Origin: Parvibaculum sp963975745
GTDB taxonomy: Bacteria; Pseudomonadota; Alphaproteobacteria; Parvibaculales; Parvibaculaceae
Assembly: GCF_963975745.1 (NCBI RefSeq)
Contig: NZ_CAXBIB010000007.1
Coordinates: 1 to 64,000 of the forward strand
DNA length: 64,000 nt
Direction: 5' to 3'
Positions 39,601 to 47,328 of the stretch are shown one piece after another. The number at the start of each line of letters is the position of its first letter. The first letter of the stretch is position 1. The notes beneath the pieces were generated by a model. That model was not told the origin of the DNA and did no database searches. It saw only the letters and a list, made by a program, of their open reading frames with translations. The position numbers were made by a program, and so were the translations under genes.

Positions 39601-41985
39601 AGGTCGCTCTATCGCGGCGGCAAGCGGCTGGTGTCGCAGGCGCGATCAATCGCGCGCGGACGGCAAATTCTCGGCGAGGTCGGCGTCGGCACGGGTGTCA
39701 GCCAGGCCACGCCGCCGAAACTCGTGCAAATCGAACCGCCAAAAATTCCAGCCGAGGATTTCGCCAGGGACTTTCCCGACGGCAAGGATGTGCAGCGCGC
39801 GTCGAGCATCGAACTCGACGATCTGATCGACCCCGCCAATCCCGGCAAACTGCCGGACATTGAAGACCTCAACAAACCACAATCCACACCGCCAGCACCG
39901 CCGCGCGGACCGCCCGATCCCGCACCTGAGACCGCTCCGGCGCCCGGACCGGCCGCCGACGCGGGCGACACCATTCTCGAAGGCACACCGGGACCACCGT
40001 CGCAAGCACGTCCCGCACCGTCACCGGCCCCGGCGGCGGGCGCGGACGCGGACGACACGATCCGCGTCGGCCAGCCGGGCGACGGCGCATCGCCGGCCAC
40101 GGGCGCCGAGCCTCAGCGGCTTCCCGAAGCCGAGGCCGCCAGCGCCAATGCCGATCAGCTCGACCGTCTGCGCCGCGACGCAGACGCCGCCTATGAACGC
40201 TCGCAGCAACTGGCGCAAGAGGCGTTCGCGCAGAACCGCGCGATCGATGCCGCGGAAGGCAACGAACTTCTGAAGGGTGCCCACACCGCGGCGGCGCAGG
40301 AAGTTGTGGAAACCGCGGTCGATCAGGCGCGCCGCGCCGGTCTGAGCGAATCCGAAATTCACGCGATCATTTCGAAATACGACGTGACGAGCGGACGCGG
40401 CGACCTGATGCGCTTTGCGCTGGTCGACGAGTTGCAGCGGGTATCCGTCCAGCGCCTCGGCTATGAGCTGGTTGACGATCTCTACGCGCAGGACGTGATG
40501 GAGCTGGTGACGCGCAGCTATACCGGCGCGGCCGAGCCCGCCGACCTTGCACGGTTGAAGGTCTGGATCGACCGGGCCGCCGATGCCGGCGAGGATTTCT
40601 TCTCGCGCCTGCAACGGCAAGGCACCTACACCGATCTCGACGGGTTCGAGAATCTCGCCGATGCCGACGGCATTGCTTCCCTGCGGAAACTCGCCGCCGA
40701 CAACGACCTCCTGCCGATGGGACTTCTCGAAACGCAGGCGCTGACGGCGAGCGAAAGGCTGGCCGAAAGCTCGATCGGCAGGATCCGCAACCTGCCCGAA
40801 CCGCAACGCATCGACGTGATGAACGCGATATTCGACGCGCGCCGCATTGCGGCCGAAGCGGGCGTGGCGGCACTCGACGCGACCGAGCGCGCGGCGTTGC
40901 GCATCGGCAACGACGTCGTCGGCGACGCGGGCGGGGTTCCGGCCTGGGCCCGCGGCCTCGACAGGGCCTCCTACGAAAGGATCGCGCATCTCGGCCGCCG
41001 CACCGATGTGCACAGCCTGATCGAGGCCGATCCGTCCCTGCTGCGTCAGATCGCCGACGACCCCGATATCCGCGCGGCAATCGAATTGCAGGCCTACCGC
41101 GATCCGGCCGATTTCCGCAAGGTACTCGCCGCCGAACAGAAGCGCACCCGAGAGCCCCTGGCCGGTGCCTTTACCGAGGCGAAGGACGATCACTGGCTGC
41201 CGAAGCAGGTGATGAAGGACGGCAAGGAACAGCCGGTTGCCTTCAAGCATGAATTGCTGGAGGGCGACGGGAAGAAATTCAGCACCGACAAGCTGCTGAG
41301 CGGCGGCGACGAGGTTGCCGTTATCGAGCGCGAGCTCGGACCCGCCGATTTGCCGGAATTTGCCGGCGCCAGGCAGATGACCTGGTCCTACATGGAAGCA
41401 AAGCTGCTGCCGGACTTCTTCGACAATGTGAACGTGCCGATGATCAAGGGGCGCGGCACGAGTTCGGCGGCCATGCTCAACATGCGCGCCTTCCACAATC
41501 TCGACATTCCCTATGGCGACCCGTCGCTGAAGCTCGTCAAGATGTCGAATGTGGAAAATGCCAACACCAGCGTTCAGATCGCCTGGATGAAGCGCGTCTA
41601 CGGCAAGGACTGGACCAGATATCTGAAAAACACCCATTCGGTGCGCTATGCCGAGTCCGCGCTCAACCAGGCCGGCTTCCGCATCAAGGAGGTGCGGCTG
41701 GGAAGCACACCGCCGCTGCGGATGAACGCGCGCGGCATGGTGGAGGGCACGTTCTTCAAGGCCAAGGAGAAGCCGATGGAATTCCTCGCCCGCTACGGCG
41801 TCTCGCCCAACGAGGCGATCGAGACCGGGCACGACATCTACATTGTCGTCGAACCTTTCGGCGCCGCGCCGCCACGCTCCGCATCGGCTGCGCCCCGCCG
41901 CCGGCGGCGGGCCCTGTCCGGCTGGCGGCCCGCACGACGCAAGCCCCGGATCTCGCCGCTCAGGGCCGGGCGAGCTCAGCCATGA
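36691..41985 (+). CDS. Giant 1764-residue multidomain protein, polymorphic-toxin-like layout
   Basis: I do not recognise this protein. An Ala/Gly-rich hydrophobic stretch (residues about 17-42) is followed by about 800 residues of beta-rich then helical sequence. A second hydrophobic region (about 849-905) with glycine-zipper look comes next. A proline-rich linker (about 1005-1140) contains two similar units, DAGDTILEGTPG and DADDTIRVGQPG. A helical region and a compact C-terminal part (about 1480-1730) with MIKGRGTSSAAMLNMR and conserved-looking aromatic residues follow. The last 40 residues are arginine-rich and overlap the convergent Rieske gene by 26 bases. A membrane segment, a Pro linker and a distinct C-terminal domain are usual in secreted effectors, but no known toxin motif or adjacent immunity gene is present. 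Confidence 0.55.
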   Translation: MKLFGIDIPLPDPGTPAGMIAAGAGGAAAVAGAAMLAMAAFGDDDMAPVELAGKWEVAYHDRILGRVTGRATVDEGEGGAEVVLTHPKTGEKYTLRSTRFARAGDMLNVTLEGQWPGAEGYVEPPLGEEKAVGAGSPYEWSGPEKITLAHGDSEETFRVLKDEPVGKHKVELELYIGEEALTGSWKQWANAVTGRDESDGGRIADFRFAGDGTGRAFQTGTETWYRPRPVIHLVTPTADQLSIVEYLGARYPYPWDAKGAPVKRADELRYLLVVGDELPTEVGEKIKLESLDDDIEYFVRAKQSDYADDVIAREMLENGFSYTKQQLKRQMLADGIGNDSMLVPLMAEIYKKDWVILGARLKRPAMPGRKGFKLNGAEGSWVLRHGDFVADFAVVRAVGDETEGADHVLIPEKIYLELRTTALFPFDEIPVQLWVNDTPHLFGNSRTIMAKRLPRTKEDDEALAELREAVRFAGGEVENVKPVHIYRTPPIGLVDKGQEASGGAMDLPDVSSEDWRVQVKDGDVIQGVNAAVDKLRTEPFHAKAVAVNSPAEIVRHVAPALGNAQNLTWTRAVAEAARCTGIPFETPVDFDALARRKAKTFSNTVLLDDAAKRATGKQILGDLSGYGRAANLLADLGASGIQSPSAFSGGKTYSLDMRVGDHAAMLILREAFIEMMTRQIEELSAITSDDALYGFRASAEIPSSYAPNHPFADIDVRAPNGQTVYYPFSYAGDALLKTELGLDAEAAEAWRLDATRQLLRQHIAALREARAKAQAIKTCGEHQKLVDLTGRGFAAVNRYARSRLMTAQSVRGERDDAWKADRVARAWLNGVPVFAEALAAQQELSAQDTKLIMTAVAIGTSGAALGGGLVGWATGFEALFFSTAATLGDIGNAAHALYTQVGHKLNTSAEVRFARNAHAVLGDARLEQALAEDRHWAEISAGLYLDVVPSLVFTSGTEFLKGLSDIGSTSRSLYRGGKRLVSQARSIARGRQILGEVGVGTGVSQATPPKLVQIEPPKIPAEDFARDFPDGKDVQRASSIELDDLIDPANPGKLPDIEDLNKPQSTPPAPPRGPPDPAPETAPAPGPAADAGDTILEGTPGPPSQARPAPSPAPAAGADADDTIRVGQPGDGASPATGAEPQRLPEAEAASANADQLDRLRRDADAAYERSQQLAQEAFAQNRAIDAAEGNELLKGAHTAAAQEVVETAVDQARRAGLSESEIHAIISKYDVTSGRGDLMRFALVDELQRVSVQRLGYELVDDLYAQDVMELVTRSYTGAAEPADLARLKVWIDRAADAGEDFFSRLQRQGTYTDLDGFENLADADGIASLRKLAADNDLLPMGLLETQALTASERLAESSIGRIRNLPEPQRIDVMNAIFDARRIAAEAGVAALDATERAALRIGNDVVGDAGGVPAWARGLDRASYERIAHLGRRTDVHSLIEADPSLLRQIADDPDIRAAIELQAYRDPADFRKVLAAEQKRTREPLAGAFTEAKDDHWLPKQVMKDGKEQPVAFKHELLEGDGKKFSTDKLLSGGDEVAVIERELGPADLPEFAGARQMTWSYMEAKLLPDFFDNVNVPMIKGRGTSSAAMLNMRAFHNLDIPYGDPSLKLVKMSNVENANTSVQIAWMKRVYGKDWTRYLKNTHSVRYAESALNQAGFRIKEVRLGSTPPLRMNARGMVEGTFFKAKEKPMEFLARYGVSPNEAIETGHDIYIVVEPFGAAPPRSASAAPRRRRRALSGWRPARRKPRISPLRAGRAQP

Positions 41986-43093
41986 GCCACTTCTGGTGCT
42001 GGTGGATCGCGCCTTCGAGATGGCTGAGGCGGCCGGGCGCAGCAGTGGCGCTCTGAAGGCCCTTCTGCACGCCGTCGCAGGCAACGATGTCTTCCATATG
42101 CACGGCGAAGGTGCCTTCGCGCAGGAAGGTCTTCAGCGTCTCCACGTCCGGCACGTCAAGCGAGGACGGATGCGCGAGGAGATAGACGGTGAGCTTGAAA
42201 CGATCGACGCCACCGATCTCCATGCGGTACCAGACGACGCTGTCGGCAAGCACCGCAAGCAGCATCGAGGGATAGACGTTGAAGACCGAGAAACCGCGCC
42301 GCGCATGATCGGGGATGCCGTCGAGCGGCTTGAAAAGCGTGTCTGACAGGCCGTTGTCCCTGTGCGGCATGCGCAGCGCCGCATAAGGCGCATTGGTCTC
42401 CTCGGCCCGGGAGATCGCGGCCGGGTAATTCGGCTCGAAGGTTTCGGGATGGATGGCGAAGTGGTGATAGGCCTCCATGAAATTGTCGACCAGCACCTTC
42501 CAGTTGTAAGGCTGGTCGAACTCGATCCGGCCGACGATTTCCATCTCGTCCATCTTCCAGGGCGCGAATTCCTCGGCGAGCGGCGCGAGCGACTGCGCGA
42601 GCGGCGCGGCATCGCCGCCCAGATTGACGAAGATGAAGCCGTTCCAGACCTCGCAGCCGAAGGACGGCAGCGAACAATTCTCATGCTCGAAGCCTTCCGC
42701 CTTGTCCATCAGGGGCGCGGCCATCAGCGAGCCGTCGAGCGCATAGGTCCATTTGTGGTAGGGACAGGAAATCGTGCCGCCGCTCTCCGCACCGCTGCCG
42801 AGCAGCATCCATCGGTGACGGCAGACGGCGGAAAGCGCGCGCACTTCGCCCGCCTTGCCGCGCACGATCAGCAGCGGCTCGCCCGCGACGTCGATGCGGA
42901 AGCGGTCGCCGGGATGAGGGATTTCCGAGGCGCGGCCGACCGCGACCCAGTGGCGCCGGAAGACGCGCTCGCTCTCGAGCGCGAAGATCTCGGGCGCGGT
43001 GTAGAAGGCCGGCGGCAGCGTCGAAGCCTTTGCGAGCGGCGGCGCAACGGCAGCCTCTCCAGCCTCGAGCAGGGCCTGGGTTTCGGGGGTCAT
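41960..43093 (-). CDS. Rieske-type aromatic-ring-hydroxylating oxygenase, alpha subunit
   Basis: A 377-residue oxygenase. The Rieske [2Fe-2S] ligands are CRH near residue 91 and CPYH near 111 (CxH-x16-CxxH pattern). The C-terminal catalytic domain carries the mononuclear iron site DNFMEAYHHFAIH, with the bridging Asp/Asn and two His. It needs a ferredoxin/reductase that is not encoded nearby. ATG 43093 is preferred because AAGGA lies nine bases upstream. A 20-bp TetR-style palindrome lies just ahead of it. Substrate could be a steroid, a quaternary amine or an aromatic acid; the family does not settle it. Confidence 0.83.
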   Translation of the reverse strand: MTPETQALLEAGEAAVAPPLAKASTLPPAFYTAPEIFALESERVFRRHWVAVGRASEIPHPGDRFRIDVAGEPLLIVRGKAGEVRALSAVCRHRWMLLGSGAESGGTISCPYHKWTYALDGSLMAAPLMDKAEGFEHENCSLPSFGCEVWNGFIFVNLGGDAAPLAQSLAPLAEEFAPWKMDEMEIVGRIEFDQPYNWKVLVDNFMEAYHHFAIHPETFEPNYPAAISRAEETNAPYAALRMPHRDNGLSDTLFKPLDGIPDHARRGFSVFNVYPSMLLAVLADSVVWYRMEIGGVDRFKLTVYLLAHPSSLDVPDVETLKTFLREGTFAVHMEDIVACDGVQKGLQSATAAPGRLSHLEGAIHQHQKWLMAELARP

Positions 43094-43109
43094 GCGGGGC
43101 AATCCTTAT

Positions 43110-43129
43110 TTTCAACCGTTCGGTCGAAA
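43110..43129. promoter_or_regulatory. TetR-type operator before the Rieske gene
   Basis: TTTCAACCGTTCGGTCGAAA is an inverted repeat with one mismatch, containing the ACCG-TT-CGGT core common in TetR-family operators. It sits 17-36 bases upstream of ATG 43093. The TetR gene at 44643-45335 is the obvious candidate regulator. Confidence 0.5.
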
Positions 43130-43197
43130 TTAGGTGGCGGCAGCACGGCTGTCAATGCCGGCGCCCCCGCCCTGCGGCCGGATGCATTGCGCGCTCG

Positions 43198-43220
43198 ATC
43201 CCGGGCCCAAGGCCCGGGAT
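43198..43220. repeat. REP-like extragenic palindrome
   Basis: ATCCCGGGCC-CAA-GGCCCGGGAT has perfect 10-bp arms and is followed by GACG. This pattern is common as a dispersed extragenic palindrome in alphaproteobacterial genomes. It separates the P450 gene from the Rieske gene and may stabilise or end the P450 transcript. Confidence 0.55.
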
Positions 43221-43254
43221 GACGCGTCTGGTCCGGTAAGGCGGGTGCCCGTTT

Positions 43255-44571
43255 CTAGGCCCGGACGACCACCGGCAATTCGGTGATGCCGCGGATGAAG
43301 TTGGAGCGCAGATATTTCGGCGCGCCGACGACCTCGACCTTCTTGAAGCGCTTGAGGATCTCTTCCCAGAGGATGCGCAGCTGCATCTCGCCGACGCGGT
43401 TGCCGATGCAGCGATGAATGCCGAAGCCGAAGGAAAGGTGATGCCGGGCACCTTCGCGATCGATCAGGAACTCATTGGCGCGCTCGATCTTCTCGTCGTC
43501 GCGGTTGCCCGAGACGTACCACATCGCGACCTTGTCCCACTTCCTGATCTGCTTGCCGCCGAGCTCGGTATCTTCCAGTGCCGTGCGGCACATATGCGCG
43601 ACCGGGCTCTGCCAGCGGATGATCTCCGAGACCATGTTGGGAATGAGGCCGGGATCGGCCATCAGCTTGGCATATTCAGCCGGGAACTGGTTGAGCGCCA
43701 GCACGCCGCCGGTGATCGAATTGCGCGTCGTGTCGTTGCCGCCGACGATCAGCAGCAGCATGTTGCCCAGATATTCGTTGGGCGGCATGTTTTTCGTCGA
43801 CTCGCCATGCGCCAGCAGCGAAATGAGATCGGAACCCGGATTCTTCAGCCGGTCCTTCCAGACGCCGTCGAAATATTCATAGCAGGTCCAGAGTTCCTTG
43901 AAGGCGTCTTCCGGCGTCTCGAAATATTCGGGATCGCCGATCCGCTCGACCGTGTCCGACCAGTGGATCAGCTTGTGGCGGTCTTCCTGCGGCACGTTGA
44001 AAAGCGTGGCGAGCGTCCGGCCCGTCAGCTCGACCGAGACCTCGCGCACCCAGTTGAAGGTTTCGCCCTGGGGCAGCGCGTCGAGGATGATCCCCGCACG
44101 CTCGCGGATCAGCGGCTCGAGTTCGGCAAGATTCTGCGGCGTGAACATCGGCTGCACGACCTTGCGCTGCACGTCGTGCTTGGGCGGGTCTTCCATGATG
44201 AACATCGGCAGATAGGTCAAGGGATCGGGCTCGCCCTCGATGCGCTGGCCGCCAAGCCGGATGCCGCCATTGCGGATGTCGGAGGAAAAAATCTTGTGAC
44301 TGGTGTCGACATGCATGATGTCGTCATATTTCGTCACCGACCAGTAGCGGCCATAGGGACCGTTTTCGGAAAGATGGACCGGGTCTTCCTTCCGCAGCCG
44401 TTCGAAATAGGGCAAGGCCTTGTTGGCGGCGAAAAGATCGTCATGTGCAGGATCGAGCTCTTCGAGCGGGATCGACCAGGGATCCCGGTTGACGTCGATC
44501 TTCCACTTGGCCGCCATGTCGGCATTCTTGCGGGTGTAATCCCGGCCAGGCGCCACATTTTCTTCGCTCAT
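43255..44571 (-). CDS. Cytochrome P450, CYP153-like
   Basis: A 438-residue soluble bacterial P450. The I-helix oxygen-binding motif is GGNDTTRN, the K-helix ExxR is EIIRWQSP, and the heme loop is FGFGIHRCIGNRV with the thiolate Cys. The sequence around the I and K helices and the loop YVSGNRDDEKI is like CYP153 alkane and fatty-acid omega-hydroxylases, with CYP108/CYP125-type enzymes as alternatives. A GGGAG ribosome site precedes ATG 44571. Same strand as the TetR and Rieske genes. No ferredoxin gene is adjacent. Confidence 0.87.
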   Translation of the reverse strand: MSEENVAPGRDYTRKNADMAAKWKIDVNRDPWSIPLEELDPAHDDLFAANKALPYFERLRKEDPVHLSENGPYGRYWSVTKYDDIMHVDTSHKIFSSDIRNGGIRLGGQRIEGEPDPLTYLPMFIMEDPPKHDVQRKVVQPMFTPQNLAELEPLIRERAGIILDALPQGETFNWVREVSVELTGRTLATLFNVPQEDRHKLIHWSDTVERIGDPEYFETPEDAFKELWTCYEYFDGVWKDRLKNPGSDLISLLAHGESTKNMPPNEYLGNMLLLIVGGNDTTRNSITGGVLALNQFPAEYAKLMADPGLIPNMVSEIIRWQSPVAHMCRTALEDTELGGKQIRKWDKVAMWYVSGNRDDEKIERANEFLIDREGARHHLSFGFGIHRCIGNRVGEMQLRILWEEILKRFKKVEVVGAPKYLRSNFIRGITELPVVVRA

Positions 44572-44642
44572 CGACTTTCTCCCTGAATTTCCTGCCTCCC
44601 TTCTACATCTAATGCGCGGAAAAGCGGAATCGAGTCCCGGAC

Positions 44643-45335
44643 TCAGGACCAGGAAAAATCGGCCGCTTCGGCTTTCACGGCCTCGACGCTGCGTCCGCCC
44701 GCCAGCACGCCGCGCGTCAGCAGCGTTGCGACCGTGTCGGCCGTGGCCGCGATGCGGGCCCGGTTGCGACGTTCGGCCCAGGTGACCGAATATTCGGTGG
44801 CCGCCAGAAGCGCCTGCGCCACGACCGGCACATCGCAGGCGGCGAATTCGCCCCCGGCCACGCCTGCCTCGAGCCGCGCCGCAAGCCAGCCGATCAGCTG
44901 CTCGCGCTGCCTTGCATAGGCCTGCATCCGCGCATCGCCGAGATGGCCATGATTGATCAGCCAGGTGCAGTCATAGGATGCCGCACAGAGCAGTTCGACA
45001 TCGCAACGCAGATAGAGAAAGAGACGTGCGGCCTCGGAAAGATCGGCCGCTTCGAGCCGCGCCTGCGTCGCCAGCGCCGGACCGAGCACGTCCTCGATCA
45101 TCGCGTAGACGATGTCGTCCTTGGACGGAAAATAATAATAGAGCGAGGCCTTTTTCAGTCCCGCCTCGGCGGCGATTTCGCGCACCGAGGCACCCGCGAT
45201 GCCCTTCTCGCGAAAGAGCCGGGCGGCCGCCGCAATGATGTCGGCTTTCGGGTCGGCGGCGGCGGGGGCCGCGATGGCACGCGGGCGGCCGACGGCACGG
45301 CTTGCCGGTTTCCGTTTGCCGTTGCTGGCTTTCAC
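44643..45335 (-). CDS. TetR-family transcriptional regulator
   Basis: A 230-residue regulator. After a basic N-terminal tail (GKRKPASRAVGRPRA) the TetR DNA-binding domain runs from about residue 28 to 75 (AAARLFREKGIAGASVREIAAEAG with KASLYYYFPSKDDIV). The C-terminal part is a helical ligand-binding domain of the TetR_C type. GTG 45335 is the likely start; a longer frame extends with non-family sequence. It lies upstream of the P450 gene on the same strand and is a good candidate to bind the palindrome at 43110, thereby tuning P450/Rieske expression to a lipid-like ligand. Confidence 0.85.
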   Translation of the reverse strand: MKASNGKRKPASRAVGRPRAIAAPAAADPKADIIAAAARLFREKGIAGASVREIAAEAGLKKASLYYYFPSKDDIVYAMIEDVLGPALATQARLEAADLSEAARLFLYLRCDVELLCAASYDCTWLINHGHLGDARMQAYARQREQLIGWLAARLEAGVAGGEFAACDVPVVAQALLAATEYSVTWAERRNRARIAATADTVATLLTRGVLAGGRSVEAVKAEAADFSWS

Positions 45336-45468
45336 GCTCAATTCGCCCTGCCCTTCCGCCGGAGACGGCGGAAAAGCTAGCACAGGAACGCACCGGATGG
45401 ACAAGGCGCGGCCCTGTCCGCCTGTACGCCGTGCCGAAAGGCGATCGGCTTCGTGCGCCGCGCAGCCC

Positions 45469-47133
45469 TCAGTTCGGCCAGTAGATGTATTCGTCGTCTT
45501 CCGCCTGCGGCTCGCGCAGGCTCTTGTCGATCGAGACCGGCATCTCGACGCGCGAGGGCCAGGCGGGTTCGGCCTGTTCGGCATTATGCGCATCGAGCAG
45601 TGCCGCAAGCTCGGCGACCTTTTCCGGCATCGCGGCGGCGAGATTGTTCTGCTCGGTGCGATCGTTTTCGAGATCGAAGAGCCAGACGGCGTCGGGCCGC
45701 TCGGTGCGCTGCAGTTTCCAGCCGCGATGCAGCACGGTCTGATAATGCCCGCTGCGCCAGAACAGCGTTTCATGCAGCGGGCTTTCGGCGTCGTCGAGCA
45801 CCGCCAGCAGATTGCGCCCGTCGACGACACGATCGCGCGGCACCTCGGCGCCGGCGATGGCGGCCGCGGTCGCATAGATGTCGAAATGATGCACCGGATG
45901 ATCGTAGGTGAGGCCGGGTGCAATCTTTGCCGGCCACTTCACGAAGAAGGGCACGCGGATGCCGCCACCGAAAAAGGTCGCCTTCCAGCCGCGATAGGGA
46001 TCGTTGATCTCCGGCAGGCCGATGTAATGCGCACCGCCATTGTCGGAGGTGAAGATGACGACCGTGTTGTCCTCAAGCCCGTTTTCCTTGAGCGCCGCGA
46101 GCACCTCGCCGACGCCACGGTCGAGCGCGCGGATCATCGCCGCATAGACGCGCAGCGTATGGTCCTCGATATGGGACAGTGCGTCGTAGTCTTCCTGCGT
46201 CGCCTGCAGGGGCGTGTGCGGCGCCCAATGCGCGAGATAGAGGAAGAAGGGACGGTTCCTGTTGGCCTCGATCGCCTTGACCGCCTGATCGGTGAAATAG
46301 TCGGTGAGATAACGGTCGGGTGCGAAGCGCGGCCCGCCGTTCTTGCGCACGGCAAAGCGCATATTGGCCCAGAGGAAGCGGTCGATCGGATCGAAATCGT
46401 TGCGCGCCTCGACGGAGGCCGGGTCGTCGAGATCGAGATAGAGGCCCGATGCCATCAGCAGGCTTTCATCGAAACCCTGGTCGTAGGCGGCCATGCCGTT
46501 GGTCTCGCCGAGATGCCATTTGCCGATATGGAGAGTGCGGTAGCCGGCCTCCTGCAGCAGATTGCCCATCGAGATCTCGCTCTGGGGCATGCCCATTTCG
46601 GTGAAATGAAGCTCCTCGCCCGGCGCATCCCGCAGCACGGTGCGGCGCAGCGCATTCTCGTCTTCGGCCGCAAAGCGCGTGGTGATCTGCGCCATGCCGG
46701 GCGGCATCGGCGTGAATTCGAAGCCGAAACGCGTCGGGTAACGCCCCGACATCATGGCCGCGCGCGAGGGCGCGCAGGTACCGCTGCCCGAATAGCCATG
46801 CGAGAGCACGAGGCCCGATTTCGCGATCGAGTCGATATGGGGCGTCGGGACCGTGCCGCCGGCGACACCGCCGCCATTGAAGGTGATGTTGTTCCAGCCG
46901 AGATCGTCGGCGACGATCAGCACGATATTGGGCGGGCGGCTTTCGGCCGGCGCCGACGGCGCATCCGGGCCGGACTGCCATTCGACCGCCTGGTTGGGAC
47001 CGATCGGGTCGCGCCAGTCCATGATCATGGCCGGAAGCTGGATCGCATAGCGATCAAAAGCGAACCAGCCGGCTGCCAGCACCACGACGAGCGACCCGCC
47101 TGCGACTGCCCAGCCCCGTTTTCCGATTTTCAT
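45469..47133 (-). CDS. Membrane-anchored sulfatase (type I, Cys-type)
   Basis: A 554-residue arylsulfatase-family enzyme. An N-terminal transmembrane anchor (about residues 8-26) should place the catalytic domain in the periplasm. NIVLIVADDLGWNN carries the metal-binding Asp pair, and GTCAPSRAAMMSGRYPTRFG holds Cys120 of the C-x-P-S-R motif, which must be converted to formylglycine by FGE. FTSDNGGAHYIG supplies further metal ligands. It removes sulfate from an organic ester or polysaccharide. Start ATG 47133 follows a GGGGGG stretch. It diverges from the beta-oxidation gene across a palindromic gap. Confidence 0.85.
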   Translation of the reverse strand: MKIGKRGWAVAGGSLVVVLAAGWFAFDRYAIQLPAMIMDWRDPIGPNQAVEWQSGPDAPSAPAESRPPNIVLIVADDLGWNNITFNGGGVAGGTVPTPHIDSIAKSGLVLSHGYSGSGTCAPSRAAMMSGRYPTRFGFEFTPMPPGMAQITTRFAAEDENALRRTVLRDAPGEELHFTEMGMPQSEISMGNLLQEAGYRTLHIGKWHLGETNGMAAYDQGFDESLLMASGLYLDLDDPASVEARNDFDPIDRFLWANMRFAVRKNGGPRFAPDRYLTDYFTDQAVKAIEANRNRPFFLYLAHWAPHTPLQATQEDYDALSHIEDHTLRVYAAMIRALDRGVGEVLAALKENGLEDNTVVIFTSDNGGAHYIGLPEINDPYRGWKATFFGGGIRVPFFVKWPAKIAPGLTYDHPVHHFDIYATAAAIAGAEVPRDRVVDGRNLLAVLDDAESPLHETLFWRSGHYQTVLHRGWKLQRTERPDAVWLFDLENDRTEQNNLAAAMPEKVAELAALLDAHNAEQAEPAWPSRVEMPVSIDKSLREPQAEDDEYIYWPN

Positions 47134-47166
47134 GTGCCCCCCCGACCGACGCGTGATCAAAGATTC

Positions 47167-47181
47167 TAATGTTACACATTA
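47167..47181. promoter_or_regulatory. Perfect 15-bp inverted repeat in the sulfatase/beta-oxidation divergent gap
   Basis: TAATGT-TAC-ACATTA has perfect 6-bp arms. It is 34 bases before the sulfatase ATG and about 148 bases before the opposite gene. It may be an operator. Confidence 0.35.
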
Positions 47182-47328
47182 ACAAGTCAACCTCCGCCGG
47201 CCGTACGCTGTTCAGCCGCCAACCGGAGCCGTCGATGGCTGCACAGCGCCGCGTCTGGCGCGGTCCGGGCCCGCCGCTATAATCCCGGCCTCAAAACACC
47301 AGAAGAACAACCGCCGGGAGGCCCCTCC

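Noticed and set aside
41440..41500. Acetyltransferase (GNAT) motif in the C-terminal domain of the giant protein
   Set aside because: GRGTSSAAML vaguely resembles the acetyl-CoA loop, but the surrounding strand and helix order of GNAT is not apparent.
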